Of a DNA stretch of 19,020 bases, positions 1 to 6,878 are shown piece by piece. This DNA comes from JAMIFN01 sp035906235. Lineage in GTDB: Bacteria; Pseudomonadota; Gammaproteobacteria; Burkholderiales; Burkholderiaceae_C. Made by a program: the position numbers and the translations under genes. The stretch lies in the NCBI GenBank assembly GCA_035906235.1, contig JAMIFN010000051.1, positions 1 to 19,020 on the forward strand, written 5' to 3'. The notes under the pieces were generated by a model. The model searched no databases. It was given only the letters and a program-made list of their open reading frames with translations, and had not been told where the DNA came from. Position 1 is the first letter of the stretch; each line of letters opens with the position of its first letter.

Positions 1-1
1 A

Positions 2-130
2 GCCAGCCAAACGCAGTTAGCCGAGTTGCAAAAGCAGATTGCGGCTTGCCGCACGCGCGGCCACCGCATCGAGCTGAAGGTGGGGGCAGGCTTGGTGCAC
101 CGCCAAGGGGCATTTTTGGGATTTGATTAA
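2..130 (+). CDS. C-terminal fragment of an unidentified protein (5' end outside window)
   Basis: An open frame enters from the left edge and runs 42 codons to TAA at 128-130. The visible residues begin ASQTQLAELQKQIAACRTRG and end in AFLGFD. The first part has a helical, charged look and the last part looks like beta strand (IELKVGAGLV). The residue pattern is protein-like, while the frame starting at base 1 also stays open but reads as a poor Arg/Pro-rich product. I do not recognise the family. The gene lies on the same strand as the lipoprotein gene that follows 190 bases later, so the two need not be co-transcribed. Confidence 0.45.
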   Translation, partial: ASQTQLAELQKQIAACRTRGHRIELKVGAGLVHRQGAFLGFD

Positions 131-276
131 ACGGGGTGCCTAGCCTGCGGCAAACCCCTCATGTCATCAGCAAGGAATTAATGCACACAAGCACCCCTTA
201 ATTATTGTTAGCAAATAGAGGAATCTCTTTTCTGTATAGAGCCGACGACCTAGAATAAACCCCAGTATAGAAGTGG

Positions 277-292
277 CCATATAGGTATATGG
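277..292. promoter_or_regulatory. Perfect 7-bp palindrome (CCATATA-GG-TATATGG) upstream of the lipoprotein gene
   Basis: CCATATA at 277-283 and its exact reverse complement TATATGG at 286-292 are separated by two bases. The site lies 28 bases before the ATG at 321, in an AT-rich leader that also holds several TATAG-like hexamers (about 235-240 and 266-271). I could not find a convincing -35/-10 pair at standard spacing. The symmetry and position suggest an operator for a dimeric repressor or activator, or a small hairpin in the 5' leader. Both are inferences. Confidence 0.4.
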
Positions 293-309
293 TGACAGTG
301 CGGTGAAAC

Positions 310-315
310 GAGGTG
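310..315 (+). promoter_or_regulatory. Shine-Dalgarno sequence GAGGTG fixing the lipoprotein start at 321
   Basis: GAGGTG ends five bases before ATG at 321-323. A GTG six codons upstream (303) is also in frame but has no comparable purine-rich site. The ATG start gives a normal lipoprotein signal peptide, with positive charges at residues 3-10, then a hydrophobic stretch, then the lipobox Cys28. I therefore chose ATG 321. Confidence 0.6.
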
Positions 316-320
316 CAGTC

Positions 321-3300
321 ATGGATAAGCGCGTAAAGAAAACTCCAAAATCGGTGCAGCTGGCCTTGGTGGCCTTGGCAGTAAATGGCTTGATCGTCGC
401 GTGCGGGGGGCGCGGTAGTGTTGGCGTGGATATGCCAACGGATGTTTACCCCAACCCTATCGGCAGCCGCACGCCAAGTCCTAGTACAGGGGCGCCCGCT
501 GCGCCAACAGCCAGTTTTACAGCAGGTGGCGGGCAAGTGGTCGGCAGTGCTGCGCCTGGCAGCACGGTCAAAGTGTATGGATCCAATGGCACGACAGTGA
601 TTGGCACGGGGACTGTGGGACCTGATGGTAATTACAGCGTGCCTATCGCGCCGCCACTGACCAATGGCGAGCAAGTCAGCGTGAGTGTGACAAATGGCGC
701 CGGCCAAGAAAGCCCCAAAACCACGATTACTGCGCCCGATACCACGGCGCCGCTGGCACCAAGTGCGAATTTTGCAGCGGGTGGCAACCAAGTCACGGGA
801 ATGGCGGAGCCAGGCAGTACCGTTACCGTGTACGGGCCTGATGGAACAACGGTCATCGGCACAGCAACAGCGGGTGCCGGTGGTGCTTATGTGGTGAATT
901 TGCTGCCGCCCCTTACCAATGGGCAGCAAGTTTTTGTCAGCGCCAAAGACCCTGCTGGCAACGAAAGCCCTAAAACGCCCATAACGGCACCGACAGCGAC
1001 ACCAGTCCCAACGGCTACCAATACGAACACACCAGTCCCAACGGCTACCAATACGAACACACCAGTCCCGACGGCCACCAACACCAATACACCGGTACCC
1101 ACGGCTACGGATACAGCTACTCCTGTCCCGACGGCCACCAACACCAATACACCGGTACCCACGGCGACGGATACAGCTACACCTGTACCGACGGCCACCA
1201 ACACCAACACACCAGTCCCGACAGCTACGAATACAGCAACGCCAGTTCCAACGGCTACGGATACAGCAACTCCTGTACCGACTGCTACGGATACGGCTAC
1301 ACCAGTTCCAACAGCTACGAATACAGCAACGCCAGTTCCAACGGCTACGGATACGGCTACACCAGTTCCAACAGCCACGGATACAGCAACGCCAGTACCA
1401 ACGGCAACGGATACAGCGACTCCAGTACCGACGGCTACGAACACCAACACACCAGTCCCGACAGCTACGAATACAGCAACGCCAGTTCCAACGGCGACGG
1501 ATACAGCGACACCAGTACCAACGGCAACTGATACCGCGACGCCTGTACCAACAGCTACGGATACAGCAACGCCAGTTCCAACAGCAACGGATACAGCAAC
1601 GCCAGTTCCAACGGCTACGGATACTGCAACGCCAGTTCCAACGGCTACGGATACGGCCACACCAGTACCAACGGCTACGGATACGGCTACACCAGTTCCA
1701 ACAGCTACGGATACGGCCACACCAGTTCCAACGGCAACCAACACGAACACCCCAGTTCCAACAGCCACGGATACAGCAACGCCAGTTCCAACGGCGACGG
1801 ATACAGCGACACCAGTACCAACGGCAACTGATACCGCGACGCCTGTACCAACAGCTACGGATACGGCAACGCCAGTTCCAACGGCTACCAACACGGCCAC
1901 GCCTGTCCCAACAGTAACCAACACAAGCACTCCCACCAGCGCCCCGTCGATCACACCCACTGGCACACCATCCGCCACGCCTACCAGTGTGCCCACCACG
2001 CCGCCGCCTGCGCCCATGCCGCCCAACATCACCAGCAACGCCACACTCAGCCTAGCCAGTGCCGCCATTGGCACGGATCCGCTAAGCGGCCAATTGGCCT
2101 TGCAGATCGGGGATATCAACAGTGGCCTATACCCATCTAAAGCCACGACTGACAATACGGGGGAGGTCGTCAAAATAGACTCCGGCATTTCGGGGACTTA
2201 TGACACCTCGGCGGCGACCGAAGGTCAAGTGATCAGCGGTAACCTTGATGGCTCCACCCTAGACCCCAGCCCAGATTTCGTATACCTTGGGCGCTGGAAG
2301 GGCGATTTACAACTACAGGCGGAGGGTGCTACCACTCTTCACAAGGCCATGCCCTATGTATTGGGCGTAAAAAGCACTGCGGACTTGTATAGCCTGACCC
2401 CCAATAACGAGTACCTGAGCTACAAATTGGTTAACCCAACTCAACAGTATGTCTCGGTCGTGCGCCCGGATGCCACGCTTCAACATGATGTTGGCTATTA
2501 CAAGTACGCCAGCTTTTTGCTACAACCCAGCACATCCTCAGCAACGCTGCAAGCGCAGCTGATTTTTACCGATGCCTATGCGGGTGAAACCCCTGTCTAT
2601 GACTTGCAGTCCAACTTTAGCCTGAGCTATGGCAGCTATGTCACCAGCTTGCCCATCGTGACCAAGTGCAATGTGAACAACTCTTGCTCCCAATATTCTG
2701 CAGCACTCAAGGGGTTTTTATCCGGTGACAATGCAGAACGCCTAGGTTTGAGCATTGGCTTCGTCGATGGCGACCAGGGGGTGGTGGGGACTGCCTTGGT
2801 ACTCGACCGGGGCAGCAATGTCAGTCTGGCTGGCAGCAGCGGCAATTACAGCCTCAGCGCTGCGGGTATGGATAAAACCCTAGGGTGGAACACCCTGTAT
2901 GGTGGCAACACGGTGCAAGGCGAGGCCAATACCGATCAAGTCTTCCACCAATTCAAACAAGCCAGCACTATCGTTATCGATGCCGACAAGCCGACCTTGC
3001 GCACCAGCGATGCCAAAGGTACTTGGATTGCTGGATCCACCGACGGTTTGGGCAATGTCAGCAATGATTTTGCCTACCTAGGCACCTGGACGGGGTTGGG
3101 CGCTGCCAGCAATATTCATGATCCTGTGACGGGGCAAGTATTAGGCGCCCCCAGCGCCATGGTGTATGTTTTGGGCGCCGAAACGCCACGCGCCAATTTG
3201 GATAGCTTTGGATCCCTGTATTACAACTTGGCTGACCCCTATTCGCACAGCCAAGTGGTGGCAGTACGCCCAGACGGCTCCGTCGTCAGCAATGGCATGG

Positions 3301-3635
3301 CAGGCTCGCTGACACAGGCATCCTTGGACTTAGATGCGGCCACGGCTTCGGTGTCGCTTTTTGCCAAGCTCAACCTCAGCGGGTCAAACTCTATGGCACC
3401 CAATGAGACCTATGTCACTAATAGCAATTCGATTCCCTTGAATCCTGGTCTCAGCAATTTCTCGGGCGTGGTGAATATGACCAATCAAAGCAGCGGTGGG
3501 CAGACTCCCGGTCAAGCATCGGGCCTCTTTATTGGCCCCAATGCTTTGCGCGCCGGGGTGACTTTAAACTTTAGCGACCCCAGCCTAGGGCAAATCGGCG
3601 TAGGCGCGGTGCTAGAACATTCTCATGTGCCATAA
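321..3635 (+). CDS. Large surface lipoprotein with two Ig-like repeats, 30-unit Thr/Pro stalk and duplicated TbpB/Slam-substrate-like C-terminal lobes
   Basis: The product has 1104 residues. Residues 1-28 form a lipoprotein signal ending in the lipobox LIVAC (Cys28), so the mature protein is probably lipidated. Residues about 62-141 and 146-224 are two copies of an Ig-like module, each with a PGSTV(K/T)VYG motif, a GTTVIGT motif and PPLTNG. Residues 230-529 are thirty tandem 10-residue units, PTAT(N/D)T(N/A)TPV, followed by a degenerate Pro/Thr linker. The remainder is two homologous lobes. DFVYLGRWKG near residue 652 matches DFAYLGTWTG near 916, (A)MPYVLG matches MVYVLG, VRPDATL matches VRPDGSV, and GFLSGDNAERLG matches GLFIGPNALRAG. 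The G-F-x-G-x-N-A motif with trailing beta strands resembles the lobes of TbpB-like lipoproteins exported by Slam. The Slam-like gene begins 63 bases downstream, which supports that reading. The ligand is unknown. The lipoprotein call is firm; the Slam-substrate role is inferred from motif and neighbour. Confidence 0.85.
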   Translation: MDKRVKKTPKSVQLALVALAVNGLIVACGGRGSVGVDMPTDVYPNPIGSRTPSPSTGAPAAPTASFTAGGGQVVGSAAPGSTVKVYGSNGTTVIGTGTVGPDGNYSVPIAPPLTNGEQVSVSVTNGAGQESPKTTITAPDTTAPLAPSANFAAGGNQVTGMAEPGSTVTVYGPDGTTVIGTATAGAGGAYVVNLLPPLTNGQQVFVSAKDPAGNESPKTPITAPTATPVPTATNTNTPVPTATNTNTPVPTATNTNTPVPTATDTATPVPTATNTNTPVPTATDTATPVPTATNTNTPVPTATNTATPVPTATDTATPVPTATDTATPVPTATNTATPVPTATDTATPVPTATDTATPVPTATDTATPVPTATNTNTPVPTATNTATPVPTATDTATPVPTATDTATPVPTATDTATPVPTATDTATPVPTATDTATPVPTATDTATPVPTATDTATPVPTATDTATPVPTATNTNTPVPTATDTATPVPTATDTATPVPTATDTATPVPTATDTATPVPTATNTATPVPTVTNTSTPTSAPSITPTGTPSATPTSVPTTPPPAPMPPNITSNATLSLASAAIGTDPLSGQLALQIGDINSGLYPSKATTDNTGEVVKIDSGISGTYDTSAATEGQVISGNLDGSTLDPSPDFVYLGRWKGDLQLQAEGATTLHKAMPYVLGVKSTADLYSLTPNNEYLSYKLVNPTQQYVSVVRPDATLQHDVGYYKYASFLLQPSTSSATLQAQLIFTDAYAGETPVYDLQSNFSLSYGSYVTSLPIVTKCNVNNSCSQYSAALKGFLSGDNAERLGLSIGFVDGDQGVVGTALVLDRGSNVSLAGSSGNYSLSAAGMDKTLGWNTLYGGNTVQGEANTDQVFHQFKQASTIVIDADKPTLRTSDAKGTWIAGSTDGLGNVSNDFAYLGTWTGLGAASNIHDPVTGQVLGAPSAMVYVLGAETPRANLDSFGSLYYNLADPYSHSQVVAVRPDGSVVSNGMAGSLTQASLDLDAATASVSLFAKLNLSGSNSMAPNETYVTNSNSIPLNPGLSNFSGVVNMTNQSSGGQTPGQASGLFIGPNALRAGVTLNFSDPSLGQIGVGAVLEHSHVP
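1008..1907 (+). repeat. Coding tandem array: 30 contiguous copies of a 30-bp unit (PTAT[N/D]T[N/A]TPV)
   Basis: The array is exactly 900 bases, in frame, with no interruption. Each unit keeps the protein pattern while third codon positions vary (for example ACG/ACA/ACT for Thr and CCA/CCG/CCC for Pro). Three unit types occur, NTN, DTA and NTA. DTA dominates in the second half. Higher-order repeats are visible: 1471-1564 is identical to 1771-1864 (offset 300 bp, ten units), and the 60-bp blocks at 1081-1140 and 1141-1200 differ at only three positions. Each unit has four Thr and two Pro, so the encoded stalk should be extended, and it could carry O-glycans if the host has such a system. Confidence 0.97.
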
Positions 3636-3698
3636 CGCGCCGCACGGCCAGCCACAACCTCTTTTTTTCGTTTCCTCGATTTTTTCAGAGAGCACCCG

Positions 3699-5042
3699 AT
3701 GCCCCGCTTCGCCCTCACCCCTTGCCTCTTAACCCTAATCCTCACCCTGAGCAGCTTGCCAGCATCCGCGATGCGCGATGCCGCGGTCGAGCAGGCGGCT
3801 GCCGATTTGCGCAATAAAAATCCCAAAGCCGCTTTTACGCTGCTAGACCCCCTAGAAACGGAGCGCGCAGGAGATGTCGATTACGATTTGGCACTGGGCG
3901 TGGCGGCCAACCAAACGGCGCATTACACCCGCGCCATCCTCGCCCTAGAGCGCGCTGTGAAGAATGCACCAGACAATGTCCGCGCCAAAGCCGAGTTGGC
4001 CAGCGCCTATTTTGCCGTTCGTGACACGGAGCGTGCCAAAGCCATGCTGCTGGAAGCCAAGGCTCAAGGTGTCCCTACAGAAATTGCTGGCACCATCGAC
4101 CAATTTATGCGTGAGATCGACCGCATAGACATCCATCGCCCAGCCCAGCGCTTTAACTATTTCAGCTATGTCTCGTTTGGTCTGGGGCATGACAGCAATG
4201 CCACCAGTGGCCCTAATGACAAATTGATTCCCGTGCCAATATTTGGCACCACCATCAATATGACCCCGTCGGTACAAAGCCAAAAAAGCAATTACTACAC
4301 CTTAAACGGCGGATTTTCTGGGCGCTACACCATGACCCCTGAATGGTCGTGGGTGGGCACAATAGATTACGGCTTAAACAACAATACCGACAATTTGGCC
4401 AAACCCTTTGATTCGCAAAACCTGGTATTGGCTACGGGACCAATGTGGCGCAAAGAGCGGCATGAGCTGAGTGTATTAGCCAGCCATAGCCAGCAATGGC
4501 AAGGGGGCTCAGAATCGGCACAAGGCGATGGCATCACAGGTAGCTGGATTTACCGTTTAGACGGCTACCGCCAATTCAGTACCTATTTTCAATACCTCCA
4601 AAACCGCTACGACAACAATCCCAATGCCGACGCAAACCGTACCGTATTAGGCAGTACATACTCACACATGTTGCGTGATGGTTTTTTCGCTTTTGGCGGG
4701 GTCTATATGGGCAAAGACAAGCCTCGATCACAACTCGCCGTCTTGCAACATCTGGGCCAAGACATCGTGGGATTGCGTACCGGCCTACAGTACAACTTGA
4801 ACGCTAGCTTAGGGATTTATGCCAGCATCAATTATGAAGACCGTCAGTTTGACGCCGTTCACCCCACATTTGCGCTGGTTCGCCACGACAAACAAACTAA
4901 TCTGAATATCGGGGTAAATTGGGAGGCGATCCCAAAATGGCGCATCAACCCCGCCATCAACTGGCAAAACAACCAATCCAATTTGCCTCTGTACAGGGTC
5001 AAGCACAGGGGCATATCTATTACTGCTCGGCGCGAGTTTTAG
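3699..5042 (+). CDS. Slam-like outer-membrane surface lipoprotein assembly protein (TPR + DUF560-type beta-barrel)
   Basis: The product has 447 residues. Residues 1-24 are a signal peptide ending SLPASA, so the start at 3699 is sound although the ribosome site is weak. Residues about 45-110 contain TPR-like helices (YDLALGVAANQ, ALERAVKNAPDNVRAKAELA). From about residue 150 onward the sequence alternates in beta-strand fashion with aromatic girdles, from FNYFSYVSFGLGHDSNATSG to the end, and closes with ITARREF, the C-terminal aromatic typical of outer-membrane barrels. This architecture, a periplasmic TPR domain plus a barrel of similar length, is that of Slam, which moves lipoproteins to the cell surface. 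The gene lies 63 bases after the large lipoprotein gene on the same strand, with no terminator seen, so the two are probably one operon of substrate and exporter. Identification is from memory of the family, not a search. Confidence 0.75.
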   Translation: MPRFALTPCLLTLILTLSSLPASAMRDAAVEQAAADLRNKNPKAAFTLLDPLETERAGDVDYDLALGVAANQTAHYTRAILALERAVKNAPDNVRAKAELASAYFAVRDTERAKAMLLEAKAQGVPTEIAGTIDQFMREIDRIDIHRPAQRFNYFSYVSFGLGHDSNATSGPNDKLIPVPIFGTTINMTPSVQSQKSNYYTLNGGFSGRYTMTPEWSWVGTIDYGLNNNTDNLAKPFDSQNLVLATGPMWRKERHELSVLASHSQQWQGGSESAQGDGITGSWIYRLDGYRQFSTYFQYLQNRYDNNPNADANRTVLGSTYSHMLRDGFFAFGGVYMGKDKPRSQLAVLQHLGQDIVGLRTGLQYNLNASLGIYASINYEDRQFDAVHPTFALVRHDKQTNLNIGVNWEAIPKWRINPAINWQNNQSNLPLYRVKHRGISITARREF

Positions 5043-5127
5043 GCAAGGTAGATGAGAGCCTGATGCGGGATGCTGGACGCACAAATAAGATCCCCCCACA
5101 ATTGCTTTTACCGTCCCGCAAATCGCA

Positions 5128-6108
5128 TCACGCTTGCGACTGTTTCAGGTGATTCCGCAAGGCGACAACATCCATCATCAGCGCAGCCACATTCAGCCCC
5201 TTTTGCTGGGTGATTTCGACAAAACAAGTGGGGCTGGTGACATTGATCTCGGTCAGGTAGCCGCCTATCATGTCCAGCCCCACCAAATCTAGCCCACGCG
5301 CATGCAAAACAGGGGCTAAAAACTCAGCGACCTCGCGCTCTTTGGCTGTTAATTCCATAGCCACGCCTTTGCCGCCTGCGGCCAAATTGCCGCGCACCTC
5401 GCCGCCTTGCGGAATGCGTGCCAGGGCATAGGGCACAACTTGCCCGCCTATCAGCAGCACGCGCTTATCGCCCTCGGCAATTTGCGGCAAATAGCGCTGC
5501 GCCATGATGGTTTGTGTGCCATTGCGGGTGAGTTGTTCCAGCACGCTGCCCAGATTTAAACCATCAGCGGCGACGCGGAAAATTCCCGCGCCTCCCATGC
5601 CATCGAGCGGCTTGAAAATCACATCACCGTGCTCGGCATGAAAGGCTTTGAGCCGCGCCATATCACGGGCCACCAAGGTCGGCGCGGCAAATTGCGCAAA
5701 CTCCATCAAGGCCAATTTTTCTGAATGGTCGCGCAGGGCTTGCGGGCGGTTGATGACGCGCGCGCCCTCGCGCTCGGCCTGTTGCAGCAGATGCGTGGCG
5801 TAGAGGTATTCGGCGTCAAAGGGCGGGTCTTTGCGCATCAGCACCGCATCAAAGTCTTGCAGGGCAAGGCTGGCCTCATTTTTAACGGCAAACCAAGGGT
5901 TTTTGGCCGTAAAACCTGCCTGAGCAGCTATCAATTCAATAGTCTTGCACTGCGCCAGCACACCCTGCCCTGCCTGCCAATGCATATCGTGCAGCTCACA
6001 GGCCGCCACGCTCCAGCCCCGCTGCTGCGCCTCTTGCATCATGGCGTAGGTGGAATCTTTGGAAATTTTGAAATCGGTCAGCGGGTCGGCAATAAATAGG
6101 AGTTTCAT
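5128..6108 (-). CDS. gshB: Glutathione synthetase
   Basis: The product has 326 residues. It is the ATP-grasp enzyme that joins gamma-glutamylcysteine and glycine in the cytoplasm. Family signatures are clear: MRKDPPFDAEYLYAT, KPLDGMGGAGIFR, the glycine-rich loop ARIPQGGEVRGNLAAGGKG, and the C-terminal EINVTSPTCFVEI. The N-terminus MKLLFIADPLTDFKISKDST aligns with the start of the E. coli enzyme, which supports ATG at 6108, though no strong ribosome site precedes it. The gene converges with the Slam-like gene (85-base gap) and diverges from the RDD gene. Unusually, residues about 56-69 (TIELIAAQAGFTAK) are encoded by a copy of the dispersed 39-bp repeat. This makes the loop before WFAV about six residues longer than in E. 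coli. All catalytic motifs are intact, so the enzyme is expected to be active. Confidence 0.95.
   Translation of the reverse strand: MKLLFIADPLTDFKISKDSTYAMMQEAQQRGWSVAACELHDMHWQAGQGVLAQCKTIELIAAQAGFTAKNPWFAVKNEASLALQDFDAVLMRKDPPFDAEYLYATHLLQQAEREGARVINRPQALRDHSEKLALMEFAQFAAPTLVARDMARLKAFHAEHGDVIFKPLDGMGGAGIFRVAADGLNLGSVLEQLTRNGTQTIMAQRYLPQIAEGDKRVLLIGGQVVPYALARIPQGGEVRGNLAAGGKGVAMELTAKEREVAEFLAPVLHARGLDLVGLDMIGGYLTEINVTSPTCFVEITQQKGLNVAALMMDVVALRNHLKQSQA
5905..5943 (+). repeat. Dispersed ~39-bp repeat, copy 1 (inside gshB)
   Basis: The copy begins GGCCGTAAAACCTGCC, continues TGAGCAGCT and ends in an AT-rich stretch with AATAGT. The first 25 bases differ from copy 2 (13325-13363) at only one position. 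It lies wholly inside gshB, antisense to the gene, and its 39 bases add no frameshift. Confidence 0.85.
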
Positions 6109-6285
6109 GGGGCAGTGATGAAAGAGCGGGAGGAATAGAGGCGCGCCAGCGCAGAGAGGAGATTCCCGTGCATGGCAAGGCTGCAGTGGTATATTGCGCC
6201 CCTTTATTGAAAAGCTGAGGCCACTCTAGCCGCCGGGCGGCAAAGCAGTAGAGGGGCACGGCGCAGATTTTGCAGGAGAAAAAGC

Positions 6286-6750
6286 ATGACAACAGAAGAT
6301 ACGGAATATGTCGGTTTTTGGCCTAGGGTGGGTGCAGCCATCATAGATACCGCGTTGATTTGGGTCATCATTGGGCCACTTTTAACCCTGCACTACGGCA
6401 CATCTTATTGGCATAGCGACGGGAGATTTATCGCGGGTGGGGTCGATGTTTTACTCTCTTGGATCTTTCCTGCGGTAGCCACGCTACTTTTTTGGTTCGC
6501 CAAACAGGCCACGCCTGGCAAGATGGCCATTTCCACGGTCATCGTGGATGCGCGTACAGGCGGGCCGGCCAGCGCTAAACAATTTTTTATTCGCTACTTG
6601 GGTTATTTGCTGGCCAGCATTCCGCTCGGTTTGGGCATTTTGTGGGTGGCTTTTGATAAGCGCAAACAAGGCTGGCACGACAAATTGGCAGGCACCGTGG
6701 TTGTACGACAGAAAAATCGCCAAGCACAGCCTGTTACCTTTGGCGATTGA
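6286..6750 (+). CDS. RDD family integral membrane protein
   Basis: The product has 154 residues and a good ribosome site (AGGAGA at 6274-6279, six bases before ATG). It has three hydrophobic segments, at about residues 15-37 (AAIIDTALIWVIIGPLL), 50-67 (DVLLSWIFPAVATLLFWF) and 105-125 (YLLASIPLGLGILWVAF). The family's marker residues are present: Arg14 and Asp21 in the first helix, KQATPGKM after the second, and the C-terminal DKRKQGWHDKLAGTVVV. RDD proteins are mostly of unknown function, and some are implicated in ion transport. It is transcribed divergently from gshB and followed by a terminator at 6792-6822. Confidence 0.88.
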   Translation: MTTEDTEYVGFWPRVGAAIIDTALIWVIIGPLLTLHYGTSYWHSDGRFIAGGVDVLLSWIFPAVATLLFWFAKQATPGKMAISTVIVDARTGGPASAKQFFIRYLGYLLASIPLGLGILWVAFDKRKQGWHDKLAGTVVVRQKNRQAQPVTFGD

Positions 6751-6791
6751 TCGATCGCCTCAGCCCCAAGTGCGCGTAGTGTGCCCATAAA

Positions 6792-6822
6792 AAAGCGCCC
6801 GGGCTTTGCAGCTGGGCGCTTT
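6792..6822. terminator. Probable bidirectional Rho-independent terminator between the RDD gene and mhpE
   Basis: AAAGCGCCC (6792-6800) pairs perfectly with GGGCGCTTT (6814-6822) across a 13-base loop. A-rich sequence lies on the left side and TTT on the right, which suits termination of the converging RDD (plus) and mhpE (minus) transcripts. The T-run is better for the minus-strand transcript. Confidence 0.75.
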
Positions 6823-6838
6823 GGGTTCGACTGGTGGG

Positions 6839-6863
6839 TTCCCGCTTGTGCGCGGGAATGACG
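6839..6863. repeat. REP-like palindrome TTCCCGC-N6-GCGGGAA-TGACG (short form)
   Basis: TTCCCGC at 6839-6845 pairs with GCGGGAA at 6852-6858 and is followed by TGACG. The same arms and TGACG tail recur at 15353-15398 with a longer interior. This is a known style of bacterial intergenic repeat, here between the terminator and the mhpE stop codon. Confidence 0.7.
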
Positions 6864-6878
6864 CAGCACGGCGGCTGT

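Noticed and set aside
133..158. GGGGT...ACCCC hairpin after the first partial gene as a terminator
   Set aside because: The stem is only five pairs with a long loop and no T-run.
303..320. GTG at 303 as the start of the large lipoprotein
   Set aside because: ATG 321 has a well-placed GAGGTG site and gives a standard lipoprotein signal length; the GTG has no such site.
198..929. 243-codon minus-strand frame opposite the lipoprotein N-terminus
   Set aside because: The product is rich in His, Arg and Cys with no domain pattern, and it overlaps a convincing gene on the other strand.
1008..1907. 30-bp periodic repeats as a possible CRISPR array
   Set aside because: Units are directly contiguous with no unique spacers, lie in frame inside a long gene, and no cas gene is present.
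887..2188. 433-codon minus-strand open frame opposite the lipoprotein stalk (VAVGTGVAVS repeats)
   Set aside because: A 30-bp repeat without stop codons in this frame keeps the antisense frame open for free. The plus-strand product has a lipobox, a ribosome site and recognisable domains; the antisense product has none.
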